From Balanoglossus misakiensis (Eukaryota > Hemichordata): DNA of 64,000 nucleotides. Made by a program: the position numbers and the translations under genes. The notes under the pieces were generated by a model that saw nothing but the letters and a program-made list of their open reading frames with translations, was not told the origin of the DNA and did no database searches. Location of the stretch: positions 20,274,001 through 20,338,000 of the forward strand of contig CM082576.2 in assembly GCA_040954595.2 (NCBI GenBank), read 5' to 3'. Shown here piece by piece: positions 1 through 11,702 of this stretch (its first letter is position 1; each line of letters starts with the position of its first letter).

Positions 1-690
1 ACCGTTCATTGTAAAGCAACCAGGACAAACAAGCCACGTATCAGCCTACAAGTTGTACCAGTCCGAGTAAGTGGAGTGGAGGGAGGAGCAGAGATTGAAA
101 CTTATGCATTCCTGGACAATGGTTCAGACACAACAATATGTCTCTCATCTCTAGCAGACAGACTTGGTTTGGGTGGACAACCCATTACATATACACTTTC
201 CACACTTGATGCTGAAACGAAGAAGTATGGACGTGAAGTTAAATTAGATGTACGAGGTCTACATAGAAATCAAAGTGTTCATCTTGATAAGGTATGGACG
301 ACGGACAAACTTCCCATAACGGCAAACAGTATACCAACAGCAGAGGATACGAAGGAATGGTCTCATCTGAAGGATGTTGAATTACCAGAATTGCAGAACA
401 AGGAAGTCACAATCCTGATCGGTAACGACATTCCAGAAGCACACTGGGTCCTGGAGGAAAGACGTGCCGGGAGAAAACAACCATACGCAATCCGAACATT
501 ACTTGGATGGACTTTGATTGGGCCGATGAAAGGAAAGAAAGAAACCAACTCATCAATCAACTTTATCAATATGGACCAGATCATCGACAGTGATACTTCT
601 ATCAAAGGTATGGAGTCCATTTCATCACAATTGGAAAGGATGTACAATGCCGACTTCAACGAAAATCTAGTGGATACTAAAGAATGCATG
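1..690 (+). pseudogene. BEL/Pao retroelement pol, peptidase A17 part (5' part cut by the window edge)
   Basis: The reading frame is open from base 1, so the gene begins before the window. Near base 115 it has an aspartic-protease-type DNGSDTT motif, followed by a long region typical of the Pao-type peptidase A17 family, which would process the Gag-Pol polyprotein inside the particle. Coding similarity in this frame fades near base 690, although the frame stays open to 852. The reverse-transcriptase part continues in another frame from about 690. Compared with my memory of the family, the stretch between peptidase and reverse transcriptase looks too short, so an internal deletion with a frame change is likely. 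Gag and the 5' LTR lie outside the window. The family assignment is firm; the deletion is inference. The element is probably defective. Confidence 0.85.
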
Positions 691-2919
691 TCATCAACCT
701 ACTCAAAAGACGTCTACTTAAAGATCCAGATCTCCATGAAAAGTACAGTACAACTATACAAGACTATATTGTACAAGGTCATGCAAAAGAAGTATCTGAT
801 GAAAACAAAGAAGACGATAGACGGTTATGGTACCTACCTCATCATCCGGTGACGCATCCCATGAAACCAGAAAAGGTGAGAGTCGTCTTCGATTGTGCTG
901 CCAAATGTGGAGGAACTTCACTGAACGATCAACTCCTGCAGGGTCCGGATTTGACCAATTCCTTGGTTGGAGTCTTGCTACGGTTCCGTCAGTATCCTGT
1001 TGCAGTGGTTGCTGATATCAAGCAAATGTTTCACCAAGTTCATGTCGACCCCGAAGATTGTGATGTCCTGCGATTCCTATGGTGGCCTAACGGTGACCTC
1101 ACGAAGGAGCCCGTCGATCATCAAATGCTTGTTCATTTGTTTGGCGCGACATCATCACCTAGTTGTTCAGCATACGCCCTCCGGAGAACAGCTGATGACA
1201 ATAGAAGTAACTTCGACTCGGACATCATAGATGCTGTCTACAGAAATTTCTACGTGGATGATTTCTTAAAATCAGTACTTGCCGTGGACACAGCCAAGAG
1301 ACTCATCACTGAAGTTTCAGCCCTTTTGTCTAATGGTGGATTTCATCTGACCAAATGGATTTCTAATTGCACAGAAGTATTGTCCTCCATCCCGTCAGAA
1401 GAAAGGGCGCCATATGTGATGAATTTAGACCTGGAAGACTTACCAGTTGACAGAGCTCTTGGTGTACAATGGGACATTCAAGAAGATACTATGAGCTTCA
1501 GAGTTGGCAAGGAAAGTAAAAGTGAAACTCGAAGAGGGATTCTCTCAGTTGTAGTATCTGTGTACGACCCACTAGGATTTGTTGCACCATTTGTATTGCC
1601 GGCTAAGCGCATATTACAAGAATTATGCAAAGAAGGATGTGGATGGGATGAAGCCATACCAGTGAAATATCTAGTTGTTTGGCGTGAATGGTTACAGAAG
1701 TTACCGATGTTAAAAGCCATGGTAATTCCACGGTGTTACACACCTCCAGGTTTTGGCCAGCCACAATCTATAGAAATTCATCATTTCTGCGATGCTTCAA
1801 CGGAAGGATATGGGGTTGTTTCCTACCTACGGTTTATTGACAAAGGTGGTAATTTTCACTGCAGCCTCGTGACTGGCAAATCTAGAGTTGCTCCACTGAA
1901 GACCATTACAGTACCAAGATTGGAATTGACAGCAGCAACAGTGGCCGTTAAAGTCAGCAAACAGATAAAAGAAGAACTTCAATTTCCTATCCATCGAGAG
2001 CGATTCTGGACAGACTCTACCATTGTTATACAATATATCTGCAGCTCAACAAGACGCTTCAAGACCTTTGTAGCCAACCGCCTACAACTAATACACGATG
2101 CAACACTACCGTCACAATGGCATCATGTTCCTTCACAACTCAATCCAGCTGATTGTGCCTCCCGAGGTATTACCTTGAATGCCGCCAAAGCGAAGTCCAA
2201 ACTGTGGTTCGAAGGTCCAGAATTTCTCTGGAAATCTGAAGGAAACTGGCCAACCCAACCTACCGACTTACCAAGAATATCGGATGAGGACAACGAATTG
2301 AAAATGGCAAAGGTATGCGCAGTGGTAAACAGCAACCAGACGGATGACACTGATATCATCCATTCGTTAATTCACAGATTTTCGTCATGGTACAAACTTT
2401 GCAAATCTGTCGCTTGGATTTTACGATACAAGAAGTATCTCCGAGCTCGCATTGAGAATGGCGGAAATGGTAAAGTTCCGGTTGGTGCTCTAACGGTGTC
2501 AGAAGTGTCCGATGCTACCTTAGAAGTCATTAGAGTCGTTCAACGGAAAGCGTTTCCTAAGGAAATATCAACACAGTTGAAGAATCCAAGCAGAAAACCA
2601 GATTCTGAAGGATATACCAGTCCACTTTGCAGACTCAGTCCAATATACAAAGATGGCATTATACACGTTGGTGGAAGACTAAACAACTCCCCCATAGATG
2701 AAACCACAAAACATCCTATTATTCTACCCCATAATCATCAAGTGACCGAATTAATTGTTCAGTTTTTCCATGAGCAGGAAGGTCACGTAGGAACCACCCA
2801 TGTGTTATCCAGAATCCGAAAAGAATATTGGATTTTGAGAGGCCAAGCTACTGTCAGAAGAATTCTGCGGAAATGTGTAGTGTGCAGGAGATGGAATGCA
2901 AGACCTGGAACGCAAATAA
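690..2919 (+). pseudogene. BEL/Pao pol: reverse transcriptase, RNase H, integrase zinc-binding domain
   Basis: The open frame runs 684-2942, but the first methionine is arbitrary because translation should come from upstream. The reverse transcriptase has the catalytic YVDD at 1251-1262. RNase H follows, with CDAST at 1788 and WTDST at 2007. A histidine/cysteine zinc-binding integrase N-domain has His at 2769 and 2784 and CVVC at 2874-2885. These steps copy RNA to DNA, degrade the RNA strand and prepare integration. The frame ends early because a MITE is inserted at 2920, and the last residues before the stop at 2940-2942 are encoded by that MITE. The order peptidase, RT, RNase H, integrase is the BEL/Pao order. 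Confidence 0.92.
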
Positions 2920-3510
2920 AAGAGAGGTTTAGTTACACGTAAATACGTTCGATCAGTATGCGTAGCGTCATTGTCACGTGACAAGCAGAGGTCGCGTACG
3001 CGTAGAACAGACGTTCGGAACGGCAAGCGACGCTTCTACGCGTAATCATGATTACGTGTAACATTTTTTCGGAATTTCTCGATATTCTCTCTTTAATTTG
3101 AGCGATTGATCTCTGCAGTGCAATTGTGATGTAGCCAGCATCCATGTTATCTAAAAAAATATGCCATATGTGCTAAAACCGGCGCTATTTGTTGTTTTCA
3201 AAACATAAACACAAAAATGTATTACCAAACTACGTTTTCAGTGGACGCCTCGACAAAGACATCGAAAAACTTCACTAAACTATCTTTCCACTGCAGTCAA
3301 GAAACTTATTGCAAGGGTGGTGATCTTAGAGAATATTCATCACACACAAAATTTATTGAAGTGAAAAATATTTGAGTTTTCTATTGTTTTTAACTGTTGT
3401 TGTTATTCAAAACGGACAACTAAACCGCAAAATTCACGCGTCGCTACGCATACGCGAACGCCACTGCCTGCCGTCAGACGTACGCGTATTTACGTGTAAC
3501 TAAACCTCTC
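2920..3510. mobile_element. Harbinger-like MITE nested in the BEL/Pao pol gene
   Basis: A 591-bp non-coding insertion has 27-bp perfect terminal inverted repeats (2921-2947 and 3485-3511; the outermost pair overlaps the duplication). The left repeat starts AGAGAGGTTTAG. TAA lies on both sides (2917-2919 and 3511-3513), which fits a 3-bp target duplication as in PIF/Harbinger. Insert plus one TAA is 594 bp, a multiple of three, and the flanking coding frames are in register, so the host frame was intact across the site before insertion. The interior has several TACGCGTA-like palindromes and no convincing ORF. The superfamily is inferred from TSD size and TIR only. Confidence 0.85.
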
Positions 3511-3513
3511 TAA

Positions 3514-4463
3514 TGGCGCCACTTCCAACCCCAAGAGTTACTCCAGGTGAGAGTGCATTTGCTGCAGTGGGAATCGACTTCTTTGGTCCTCTGAAAGTCA
3601 AGTGGAGAAGAGGAACGTCCAAACGATACGGATGTATATTCACCTGTCTCGCCATACGAGCTGTGCATATTGAAGTCACCCACAGTTTATCCACAGATTC
3701 ATTTATTCAGGCAGTATGGAGATTTGTCAGCAGACGTGGTCCACCAAAAACGGTATACAGTGACAACGGAACAAATTTCCGGGGAGCGGAAACTGAAATC
3801 AAAGAAGCTCTAGCGAGTTGGAATCAAGAGAAGATAACTGATAGTCTACGCAAGAGGGATATCCAATGGTATTTCAATGCACCCGCAGCCAGTCATACTG
3901 GAGGAGTTTGGGAAAGGATGATACGTTCAGTGCGGAAAATCCTACGAGCACTCGTTGGAAACCAACTAATTGACGACGAAACTTTACTTACTGTCTTGGC
4001 GGAGGTGGAGAAGATTATCAATGATCGACCTTTCACCCGTCAATCAGATGACCCGAATGACCTTGAAGCACTGACGCCTAATAGCCTGTTACTACTGAGG
4101 CCGAATCCATGCACATCTCCTGCAGACACTGTCACGACCAGTACAGCTAATCACAGAAGGAACCAAGCTAATCTCATAGCGAACTCGTTTTGGAAACGAT
4201 GGCTACACGAATACCTGCCTTCCCTTCAGCAGAGACAGAAGTGGTTGAAGCCCAAGAGAAATCTGACTGTTGGAGATTTGGTTATCGTGGTAGAGGAAAA
4301 TATCCCAAGAGGACAGTGGTCAAAAGGACTAGTTCAGCAAACTTACCCAGATCAGTACGGCAATGTGCGCCAGGTCCTAGTGAAGACTGAAACAGGAAGA
4401 TTGCGTAGAGATGTTCGCAAACTGTGCTTGCTTGAGGAAAGTAGTACACGTATTACACCATAA
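3514..4463 (+). pseudogene. BEL/Pao pol: integrase core and C-terminal domain
   Basis: This is the 3' continuation of the pol frame after the nested MITE. The retroviral-type integrase core has candidate catalytic residues Asp at 3576, Asp at 3762 and Glu at 3912, that is D-61-D-49-E. The order and contexts (GIDFFGP, SDNGTNF, WERMIR) are typical of BEL/Pao. The C-terminal part matches the DUF5641-like tail usual in Pao integrases, with RRNQANLI near 4155 and a WSKG motif near 4318. The ORF stops at 4461-4463. No 3' LTR could be recognised after it; the satellite begins about 40 bp later. Severed from its upstream part, it cannot be made as one polyprotein. Confidence 0.92.
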
Positions 4464-4502
4464 TTAATTAGTAATAGCATATCTGGAATTCGTAATTTAA
4501 AT

Positions 4503-7500
4503 CACGCCGTAGGAAATCTGACTTGATCAACGTGGTCAATGTACGCCTGTTTCTGCTCTAGAGTGCCGGGGCTTCAGCTGAGCCAGGCCGTAGGAAACCC
4601 GACGTGATTACCGTTGTTAACTTACGCCAGTCTGTGTCCTATATATAGTGCCGGGGCATCAGCCGTGCCAGGCCGAAGGAAATGTGAATAGATCAACGTG
4701 GTCTCTGTACGCGTGTTTCTGCTCTAGAGTGCCAGGGCTTTAGCCAAGCCATACCGTAGGAAATCTGACTTGATCAACGTTGCTAACGAACGCTAGTGTC
4801 TGTCATGGTGTTCCGGGGTTTTAGTCGAGCCAGGCCGTAGGAAATCTGACTTGATCATCGTGGTCAATGTACGCGTGTTTCCGCTCTAAAGTGCCGGGGC
4901 TTCAGCTAAACCAGGCCGTAGGAAATCTGACTTGATCACCGTTGCTAACGTACGCTAGTGTCTGTCATATTGTGACGGAGATTTAGCCGAGCCAGGCCGT
5001 AGAAAAATCGACTTGTTCAACGTTACCAGTGTGCAACTGTTTCTGCTCTAGAGTAACTGGGTTTTAGCCGACTTATGCTGTAGGAAATGTGAGTTGATGA
5101 ACGGGAATTCAATGTTAGAAAACCCGTGTGGAAAGTATCTCTACCCGTTTGAAACTAAGAAAAGAATTTATTCTTATTTATTTTGTAAAAAAGACAATTT
5201 TTCGAAAAAAAGTCGAAAATGGTAATTTTGTCTTGGGTGATTTAAATTATACCGCCTTTTCTGGAATTTGCAGCACTTTTTACAAGAGAACGACACTTCA
5301 TGCTCCATAATATTTCCGAAAATGAAGAAAAGAGTTAATTTTTTATGATTTTTAAAAATTTACCATTTTTTTCAAAATATGGCCAAAATGGCTATTTTTT
5401 CTTGAATTCCGTCAATATCTCTGCATTTTTGGAGAGGTCGAAAGTTTTAACATACAATCAACATGTCATATATGATCAGGGCACCAAATTCGAAGAACAA
5501 AGGTTTTTTATTTTTTTCTAAAAATGACATTTTCAAGAAAAATTTGGTAAAACGCAATTTTGTCTGCAGTGAGCCAAATTGGCCGGTTTTTTTTGTGGAA
5601 TTTGTATCGATATATATATACGAAGAGCATTCTATACTCCATCAGATTTCCGAAAATGTAGAAAACAGGTATTTTTTGTAATTTTCAAAAATTTACCATT
5701 TTGACCAAATTGTGGCTAAAATTGTTATTTTCGTGTTGAATGCCGCCAGTGTCACTGCTTTTAAAAGTCATAAAAACTTTTAACATACAAGCAATTGTTT
5801 ATATATGATCAGGTCACCGAATTAAAAAAATAAAGAATGTTTTCCCTAAAAATGACCTTTTTGGTGCAAAAACGAATAAAACGCAATTTTGTATTAAATC
5901 AGCTCATTCAGAGTGCATTTTTTATAATCAGCACAATTTTTACATATAATGGAAATTTCATACATCATCAGATATCCAAATATGAAAAAATGATTTAGAT
6001 TTTAGATGATTGTCCAAAATTAGCTGATATCTAATAAATGTAGTATTGAACCGTTCTGTCCCCCCCCCCCTACATTATATGCGGTACGCCGATGTCAGCT
6101 TACCCGGCAGTACTGAAGGTCGTGCCCCCAACTAACGTCGGTGTTTGAAACGCCCTGGTTAAATTCGGGCTCTCTCTATAAATTGACAGGCAATAATGCA
6201 GTCCTACCCTAACAAATGTCGAGTGTTGACCCGCTGTGACTTTCCCTCTTCGGTTTGCCCGACTTAGCCATCGTCTTTGTACTAGAGTGTCGGGTCTTTT
6301 GCAGAGCCAGGCCGAAAGAAATCCGACTTGATCACCGTTGCTAACGAACGCTAGTGTCTGTCATGGTGTGCCGGGGTTTTAGTCGAGCCAGGCGTAGGAG
6401 ATCTGACTTGATCATCGTGGTCAATGTACGCGTGTTTCCGCTCTAAAGTGCCGGGGCTTCAGCTAAACCAGGCCGTAGGAAATCCGACGCAATCACCGTT
6501 GATAACTTACGCCAGTCTGTGTCATATAGAGCCGGTGCACCAGCCGAGTCACGCCGTGGGAAATCTGACTTGATCAACGTGGTCAATGTACGCCTGTTTC
6601 TGCTCTAGAGTGCCGGGGCTTCAGCTGAGCCAGGCCGTAGGAAACCCGACGTGATTACCGTTGTTAACTTACGCCAGTCTGTGTCCTATATATAGTGCCG
6701 GGGCATCAACCATGCCAGGCCGAAGGAAATGTGAGTAGATCAACGTGGTCTCTGTACGCGTGTTTCTGCTCTAGAGTGCCAGGGCTTTAGCCAAGCCATG
6801 CCGTAGGAAATTTGACTTGATCAACGTTGCTAAGAAAAGAATTTATTCTTATTTATTTTGTAAAAAAGACAATTTTTCGAAAAAAAGTCGAAAATGGTAA
6901 TTTTGTCTTGGGTGATTCAAATTATACCGCCTTTTCTGGAATTTTCAGCACTTTTTACAAGAGAACGACACTTCATGCTCCATAATATTTCCGAAAATGA
7001 AGAAAAGAGTTAATTTTTTATGATTTTTTAAAAATTTACCATTTTTGACAAAATATGGCCAAAATGGCTATTTTTTCTTGAATTCCGTCAATATCTCTGC
7101 ATTTTTGGAGTGGTCGAAAGTTTTAACATACAATCAACATGTCATATATGATCGGGGCACCAAATTCGAAGAACAAAGGTTTTTTTATTTTTTTTCTAAA
7201 AATGACATTTTCAAGGAATATTTGGTAAAACGCAATTTTGTCTGCAGTGAGCCAAATTAGACGGTCTTTTGTGGAATTTGTATCGATATTTACATACGAA
7301 GAGCATTCTATACTCCATCAGATTTCCGAAAATGTAGAAAACAGGTATTTTTTGTAATTTTCAAAAATTTACCATTTTGACCAAATTGTGGCTAAAATTG
7401 TTATTTTCGTGTTGAATGCCGCCAGTGTCACAACTTTTAAAAGTCATAAAAACTTTTAACATACAAGCAATTGATTATATATGATCAAGTCAGCGAATTA

Positions 7501-9929
7501 AAAAAATAAAGAATGTTTTGCCTAAAAATGACCTTTTTGGTGCAAAAACGAATAAAACGCAATTTTGTAATAAATCAGCTCATTCAGAGTGCATTTTTTA
7601 TAATCAGCACCATTTTTACATATAATGGAAATTTCATACATCATCAGATATCCAAATATGAAAAAATGATTTAGATTTTAGATGATTGTCCAAAATTAGC
7701 TGATATCTAATAAATGCAGTATTGAACCGTTCTGTTCCCCCCCCCCCCCTTACATTATATGCGGTACGCCGATGTCAGCTTACCCGGCAGTACTGCAGGC
7801 CGTGCCCCCAATTAACGTCAGTGTTTGGAACGCCCTGGTTAAATTCGGGCTTTCTCTATAAATTAACAGGCCATAATGCAGTCCTACCCGAACAAATGTC
7901 GAGTGTTGACCCGCTGTGACTTTCCCTCTTCGGTTTGCCCGACTTAGCCAACGTCTTTGTACTAGAGTGTCGGGTCTTTTGCAGAGCCAGGCCGAAGGAA
8001 ATCCGACTTGATCACCGTTGCTAACGAACGCTAGTGTCTGTCATGGTGTGCCGGGGTTTTAGTCGAGCCAGGCCGTAGGAGATCTGACTTGATCATCGTG
8101 GTCAATGTACGCGTGTTTCCGCTCTAAAGTGCCGGGGCTTCAGCTAAACCAGGCCGTAGGAAATCCGACGTAATCACCGTTGATAACTTACGCCAGTCTG
8201 TGTCATATAGAGCCGGTGCACCAGCCGAGTCACGCCGTAAGAAATCTGACTTGATCAACGTGGTCAATGTACGCCTGTTTCTGCTCTAGAGTGCCGGGGC
8301 TTCAGCTGAGCCAGGCCGTAGGAAACCCGACGTGATTACCGTTGTTAACTTACGCCAGTCTGTGTCCTACATATAGTGCCGGGGCATCAGCCGTGCCAGG
8401 CCGAAGGAAATGTGAGTAGATCAACGTGGTCTCTGAACGCGTGTTTCTGCTCTAGACTGCCAGGGCTTTAGCCAAGCCATGCCGTAGGAAATCTGACTTG
8501 ATCAACGTTGCTAACGAACGCTAGTGTCTGTCATAGTGTGCCGGGGTTTTAGTCGAGCCAAGCCGTAGGAGATCAGACTTGATCAACGTTACCAGTGTGC
8601 AACTGTTTCTGGTCTAGAGTGTCAGGGTTTTAGCCGACTTATGCTGTAGGAAATCTGAGTTGATGAACGGGAATTCAATGTTAGAAAACCCGTGTGGAAA
8701 GTATCTCTACCCGTTTGAAACTAAGAAAAGAATTTATTCTTATTTATTTTGTAAAAAAGACAATTTTTCGAAAAAAAAGTCGAAAATGGTAATTTTGTCT
8801 TGGGTGATTTAAATTATACCGCCTTTTCTTGAATTTGCAGCACTTTTTACAAGAGAACGACACTTCATGCTCCATAATATTTCCGAAAATGAAGAAAAGA
8901 GTTAATTTTTTATGATTTTTTAAAAATTTACCATTTTTGTCAAAATATGGCCAAAATTGCTATTTTTTCTTGAATTCCGTCAATATCTCTGCTTTTTTGG
9001 AGTGGTCGAAAGTTTTAACATACAATCAACATGTCATATATGATCAGGGCACCAAATTCGAAGAACAAAGGTTTTTTTATTTTTTTTTTCTTCTAAAAAT
9101 GACATTTTCAAGGAAAATTTGGTAAAACGCAATTTTGTTTGCAGTGAGCCAAATTAGACGGTCTTTTGTGGAATTTGTATCGATATATACATACGAAGAG
9201 CATTCTATACTCCATCAGATTTCCGAAAATGTAGAAAACAGGTATTTTTTGTAATTTTCAAAAATTTACCATTTTGACCAAATTGTGGCTAAAATTGTTA
9301 TTTTCGTGTTGAATGCCGCCAGTGTCACTGCTTTTAAAAGTCATAAAAACTTTTAACATACAAGCAATTCTTTATATATGATCAGGTCATCGAATTAATA
9401 AAATAAAGAATGTTTTGCCTAAAAATGACCTTTTTGGTGCAAAAACGAATAAAACGCAATTTTGTATTAAATCAGCTCATTCAGAGTGCATTTTTTATAA
9501 TCAGCACCATGTTTACATATAATGGAAATTTCATACATCATCAGATATCCAAATATGAAAAAATGATTTAGATTTTAGATGATTGTCCAAAATTAGCTGA
9601 TATCTAATAAATGTAGTATTGAACCGTTCTGTTTCCCCCCCCCCCCTACATTATATGCCGTACGCCGATGTGAGCTTACCCGGCAGTACTGCAGGCCGTG
9701 CCCCCAACTAACGTCGGTGTTTGAAGCGCCCTGGTTAAATTCGGGCTTTCTCTATAAATTGACAGGCAATAATGCAGTCCTACCAGAACAAATGTCGAGT
9801 GTTGAACCGCTATGACTTTCCCTCTTCGGTTTGCCCGACTTAGCCAACGTCTTTGTACTAGAGTGTCGGGTCTTTTGCAGAGCCAAGCCGAAGGAAATCC
9901 GACTTGATCAACGTTGCTAACGAACGCTA
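4503..9929. repeat. Higher-order satellite, three long units of 1.7-1.9 kb
   Basis: A shared landmark (TAAGAAAAGAATTTATTC) occurs at 5156, 6831 and 8722, giving unit lengths of 1675 and 1891 bp. Each unit has a GC-richer block of 81-85 bp tandem subrepeats (GCCGTAGGAAATCTGACTTG type, at 4506, 4587, 4672, 4753, 4834 and onward; blocks 4503-5110, 6250-6835, 7935-8665 and a stub at 9850-9929). It then has about 950 bp of AT-rich sequence with its own degenerate repeats of roughly 330 bp, and about 190 bp starting in a C-run (6060, 7738, 9634). The middle unit lacks about 216 bp at 6831, where a subrepeat joins the AT-rich segment directly. Small ORFs here are chance frames. It starts soon after the BEL/Pao pol stop, so a link to that element's 3' end is possible but unproven. 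Confidence 0.9.
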
Positions 9930-10380
9930 TACTGTGCGCATGAAATATGGAAGGAAGCGAAGGCAGTCCACTATTTGAATGCATCGAACGGAAAATTTGC
10001 TGGGAAGTTACGCGCATGCGCGTGAGACGAGCTATCCAATTTAATCTCATATACAGTCAATTCAAATTACAGGCTGCTATTTTCGTTCCTGACACACTTC
10101 CTAATAGAACATGGTTATCACAGTCATTCAAGAGATAACAATATTTATTTACATGTCTGTAACAATATTTATCCAGTCTGTTTTAGTTGTGACTAGCAGC
10201 GCCCTCGATCATCAAAAATACACTGTTGCCCTCATTGTCAGTCATCATGTGTATAATCTTGGCTGTCAATACGTAACACACTAGTATTCAAGAATGTAGA
10301 CAGTGTGTTTGTCAATACAGCCAAGGAATACATCATTTGAATATTCATGTATATAAATCATTTGGTTTGTCTTATGACAG
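9930..10380. other. Intergenic or intronic sequence, nothing recognised
   Basis: At 9930 the satellite stops inside a subrepeat and unique sequence begins. It includes CATGCGCGTGAGACGAGC-like GC-richer sequence near 10015, then AT-rich DNA. An ORF over 9947-10138 has no recognisable features. The last bases form a pyrimidine-containing tract ending in AG just before the candidate exon at 10381. Confidence 0.5.
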
Positions 10381-10448
10381 GTTTAACACTGACACTGAGA
10401 GACATAGGCACAGCAAAGAAAGTGACCTACTATGGACCACCTAGATTG
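10381..10448 (+). CDS. Possible internal exon of unidentified gene (candidate upstream MED25 exon)
   Basis: A 68-bp block has an AG acceptor (TCTTATGACAG) and a good GTATGT donor. Only one frame is open, entering with two bases and ending on a complete codon; it encodes LTLTLRDIGTAKKVTYYGPP and two more residues. It lies upstream of, and in the same orientation as, the MED25-like exon at 51436, and might cover the strand that precedes it in the von Willebrand domain, but the match is too weak to claim. Its end phase fits neither the 69-nt exon-like block at 11296 nor the exon at 51436, so at least one exon would be missing or the call is wrong. Confidence 0.35.
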
Positions 10449-11295
10449 GTATGTACATTTCAACTCTTTTCACTATTGGTTGTACAATACATGCTAGTTT
10501 AGTTGCATCTTTGTCACTAAAGAGATACCGGTAGTACATGTAACTTTGGGTGTTTTTCCCAATGTTTATAATGTGTTTTCATTGCCTGTTCTACTTGTGT
10601 CTGAACATATTTCAAGCTTCATAAGCTGTAACTTTTCACTTTGTTTTCAGTATTTTTGTTTTAAGTATTTACTGCAGTGTCTTGTTCAAATCCCTGAATC
10701 ATGATGAAATATAGGTGTGTCTAGTCAGTATTGTTATTCTATATTTGAAGTCAAGTCTGGACTAGAATTCATTTCAATAGCCGTTACACACATACAGGTT
10801 ATGTTGACAAGTGGAGTTCTGGGTAGAGCATGTGTTACAGTTAATGTCTCTTTAAATATCACATACATACATGTGTCTAGTTTTGTACATGCAACTCATA
10901 TGTATGTTATATTTATTGATTGACTGTCAAATATCCTCCTGTTGTTTGATTAAATGTAAATATTGTTTGTTGTAGAATAGAAAGCACGATTCTCCTAGTT
11001 CCATAGATATCAGTGCTCATTTTAAAGCTAAAAGTGACATTTTCAACACTAAATGCAAGGAAATGTAACTAAATATTTTAATTTTGCAGTCAAAATGCAA
11101 CACAGTCAGCTCCGAACTGCATTTAAAATCCAAACACATGGTGTTATATTCTTGGTAATAAGCAAAGATCTGTATCCTATCCACAAAGTATATATCATAC
11201 ACACAGTATTATATTAATGCAGTTTATGAAATTGCTAGAAACATTGTAATATTTGGATGATATTTAAAGAAAAGTAATTATATTTATATTAACAG

Positions 11296-11364
11296 TATGT
11301 AAAAGTTACGAAGATTTAGCGTTGAATGATGATGTGATGTCTGTAAGAGCTGTTCCAATACATG
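11296..11364 (+). CDS. 69-nt exon-like block, copy 1 of 3
   Basis: It lies between an acceptor (TATATTAACAG) and a consensus donor (GTGAGTG). One frame is open, phase 1 to phase 1, with 22 full codons starting CKSYEDLALNDDVMSVRAVP. The same block is at 17805-17873 on the minus strand and at 50383-50451 on the plus strand. The direct copy has the same bases; the inverted copy changes MS to IA without breaking the frame. I do not recognise the family. A resemblance to the SAYE..WLD stretch of the MED25 von Willebrand domain is weak, and the phases do not fit the exon at 51436. It may be a non-coding splice-like segment. Confidence 0.4.
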
Positions 11365-11623
11365 GTGAGTGAATTTCAAATCCTTTGTTCAATCAACCTT
11401 TCTACTGTCCTGTGATTCCAAAAGTAATTGAAATATCATTACACATGTACCTGAATATAGTGCAGACTGTAAATAGAGCACACTCTGGAAAAGAGTTATG
11501 TAATTAATATCTCTATCATGTGAGTGACATCATTTTAAGGGCCACTGACCACCCCACCCATGACAATTTGCTAGGGGGTGCCAACATCTCAACAGGGGGT
11601 GAATCCTTCCAGGCCATGTCGGG

Positions 11624-11624
<1 letters not shown>

Positions 11625-11656
<32 letters not shown>

Positions 11657-11702
11657 CATTCATTCATTCATTCAGTCAGTCAGTCAGTTCGTCAGTCAGT
11701 CA
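11625..11702. repeat. Compound tetranucleotide microsatellite (GATT, ATTC, AGTC)
   Basis: Runs of GATT, then ATTC, then AGTC follow each other. The counterpart is inverted at about 17485-17545 in the right arm, and a shorter version lies at 50713-50768 in the third copy. Different repeat counts in the three copies show that they are not one sequence read three times. Confidence 0.9.

Noticed and set aside
4503-9929. Satellite as the 3' LTR of the BEL/Pao element
   Set aside because: No matching 5' LTR is in view and no TG..CA ends or polypurine tract could be fixed; left as an open possibility only.
10381-11364. Joining the 10381 and 11296 blocks as consecutive exons of one gene
   Set aside because: The first ends on a full codon while the second needs one carried base; the joined frame stops at once.
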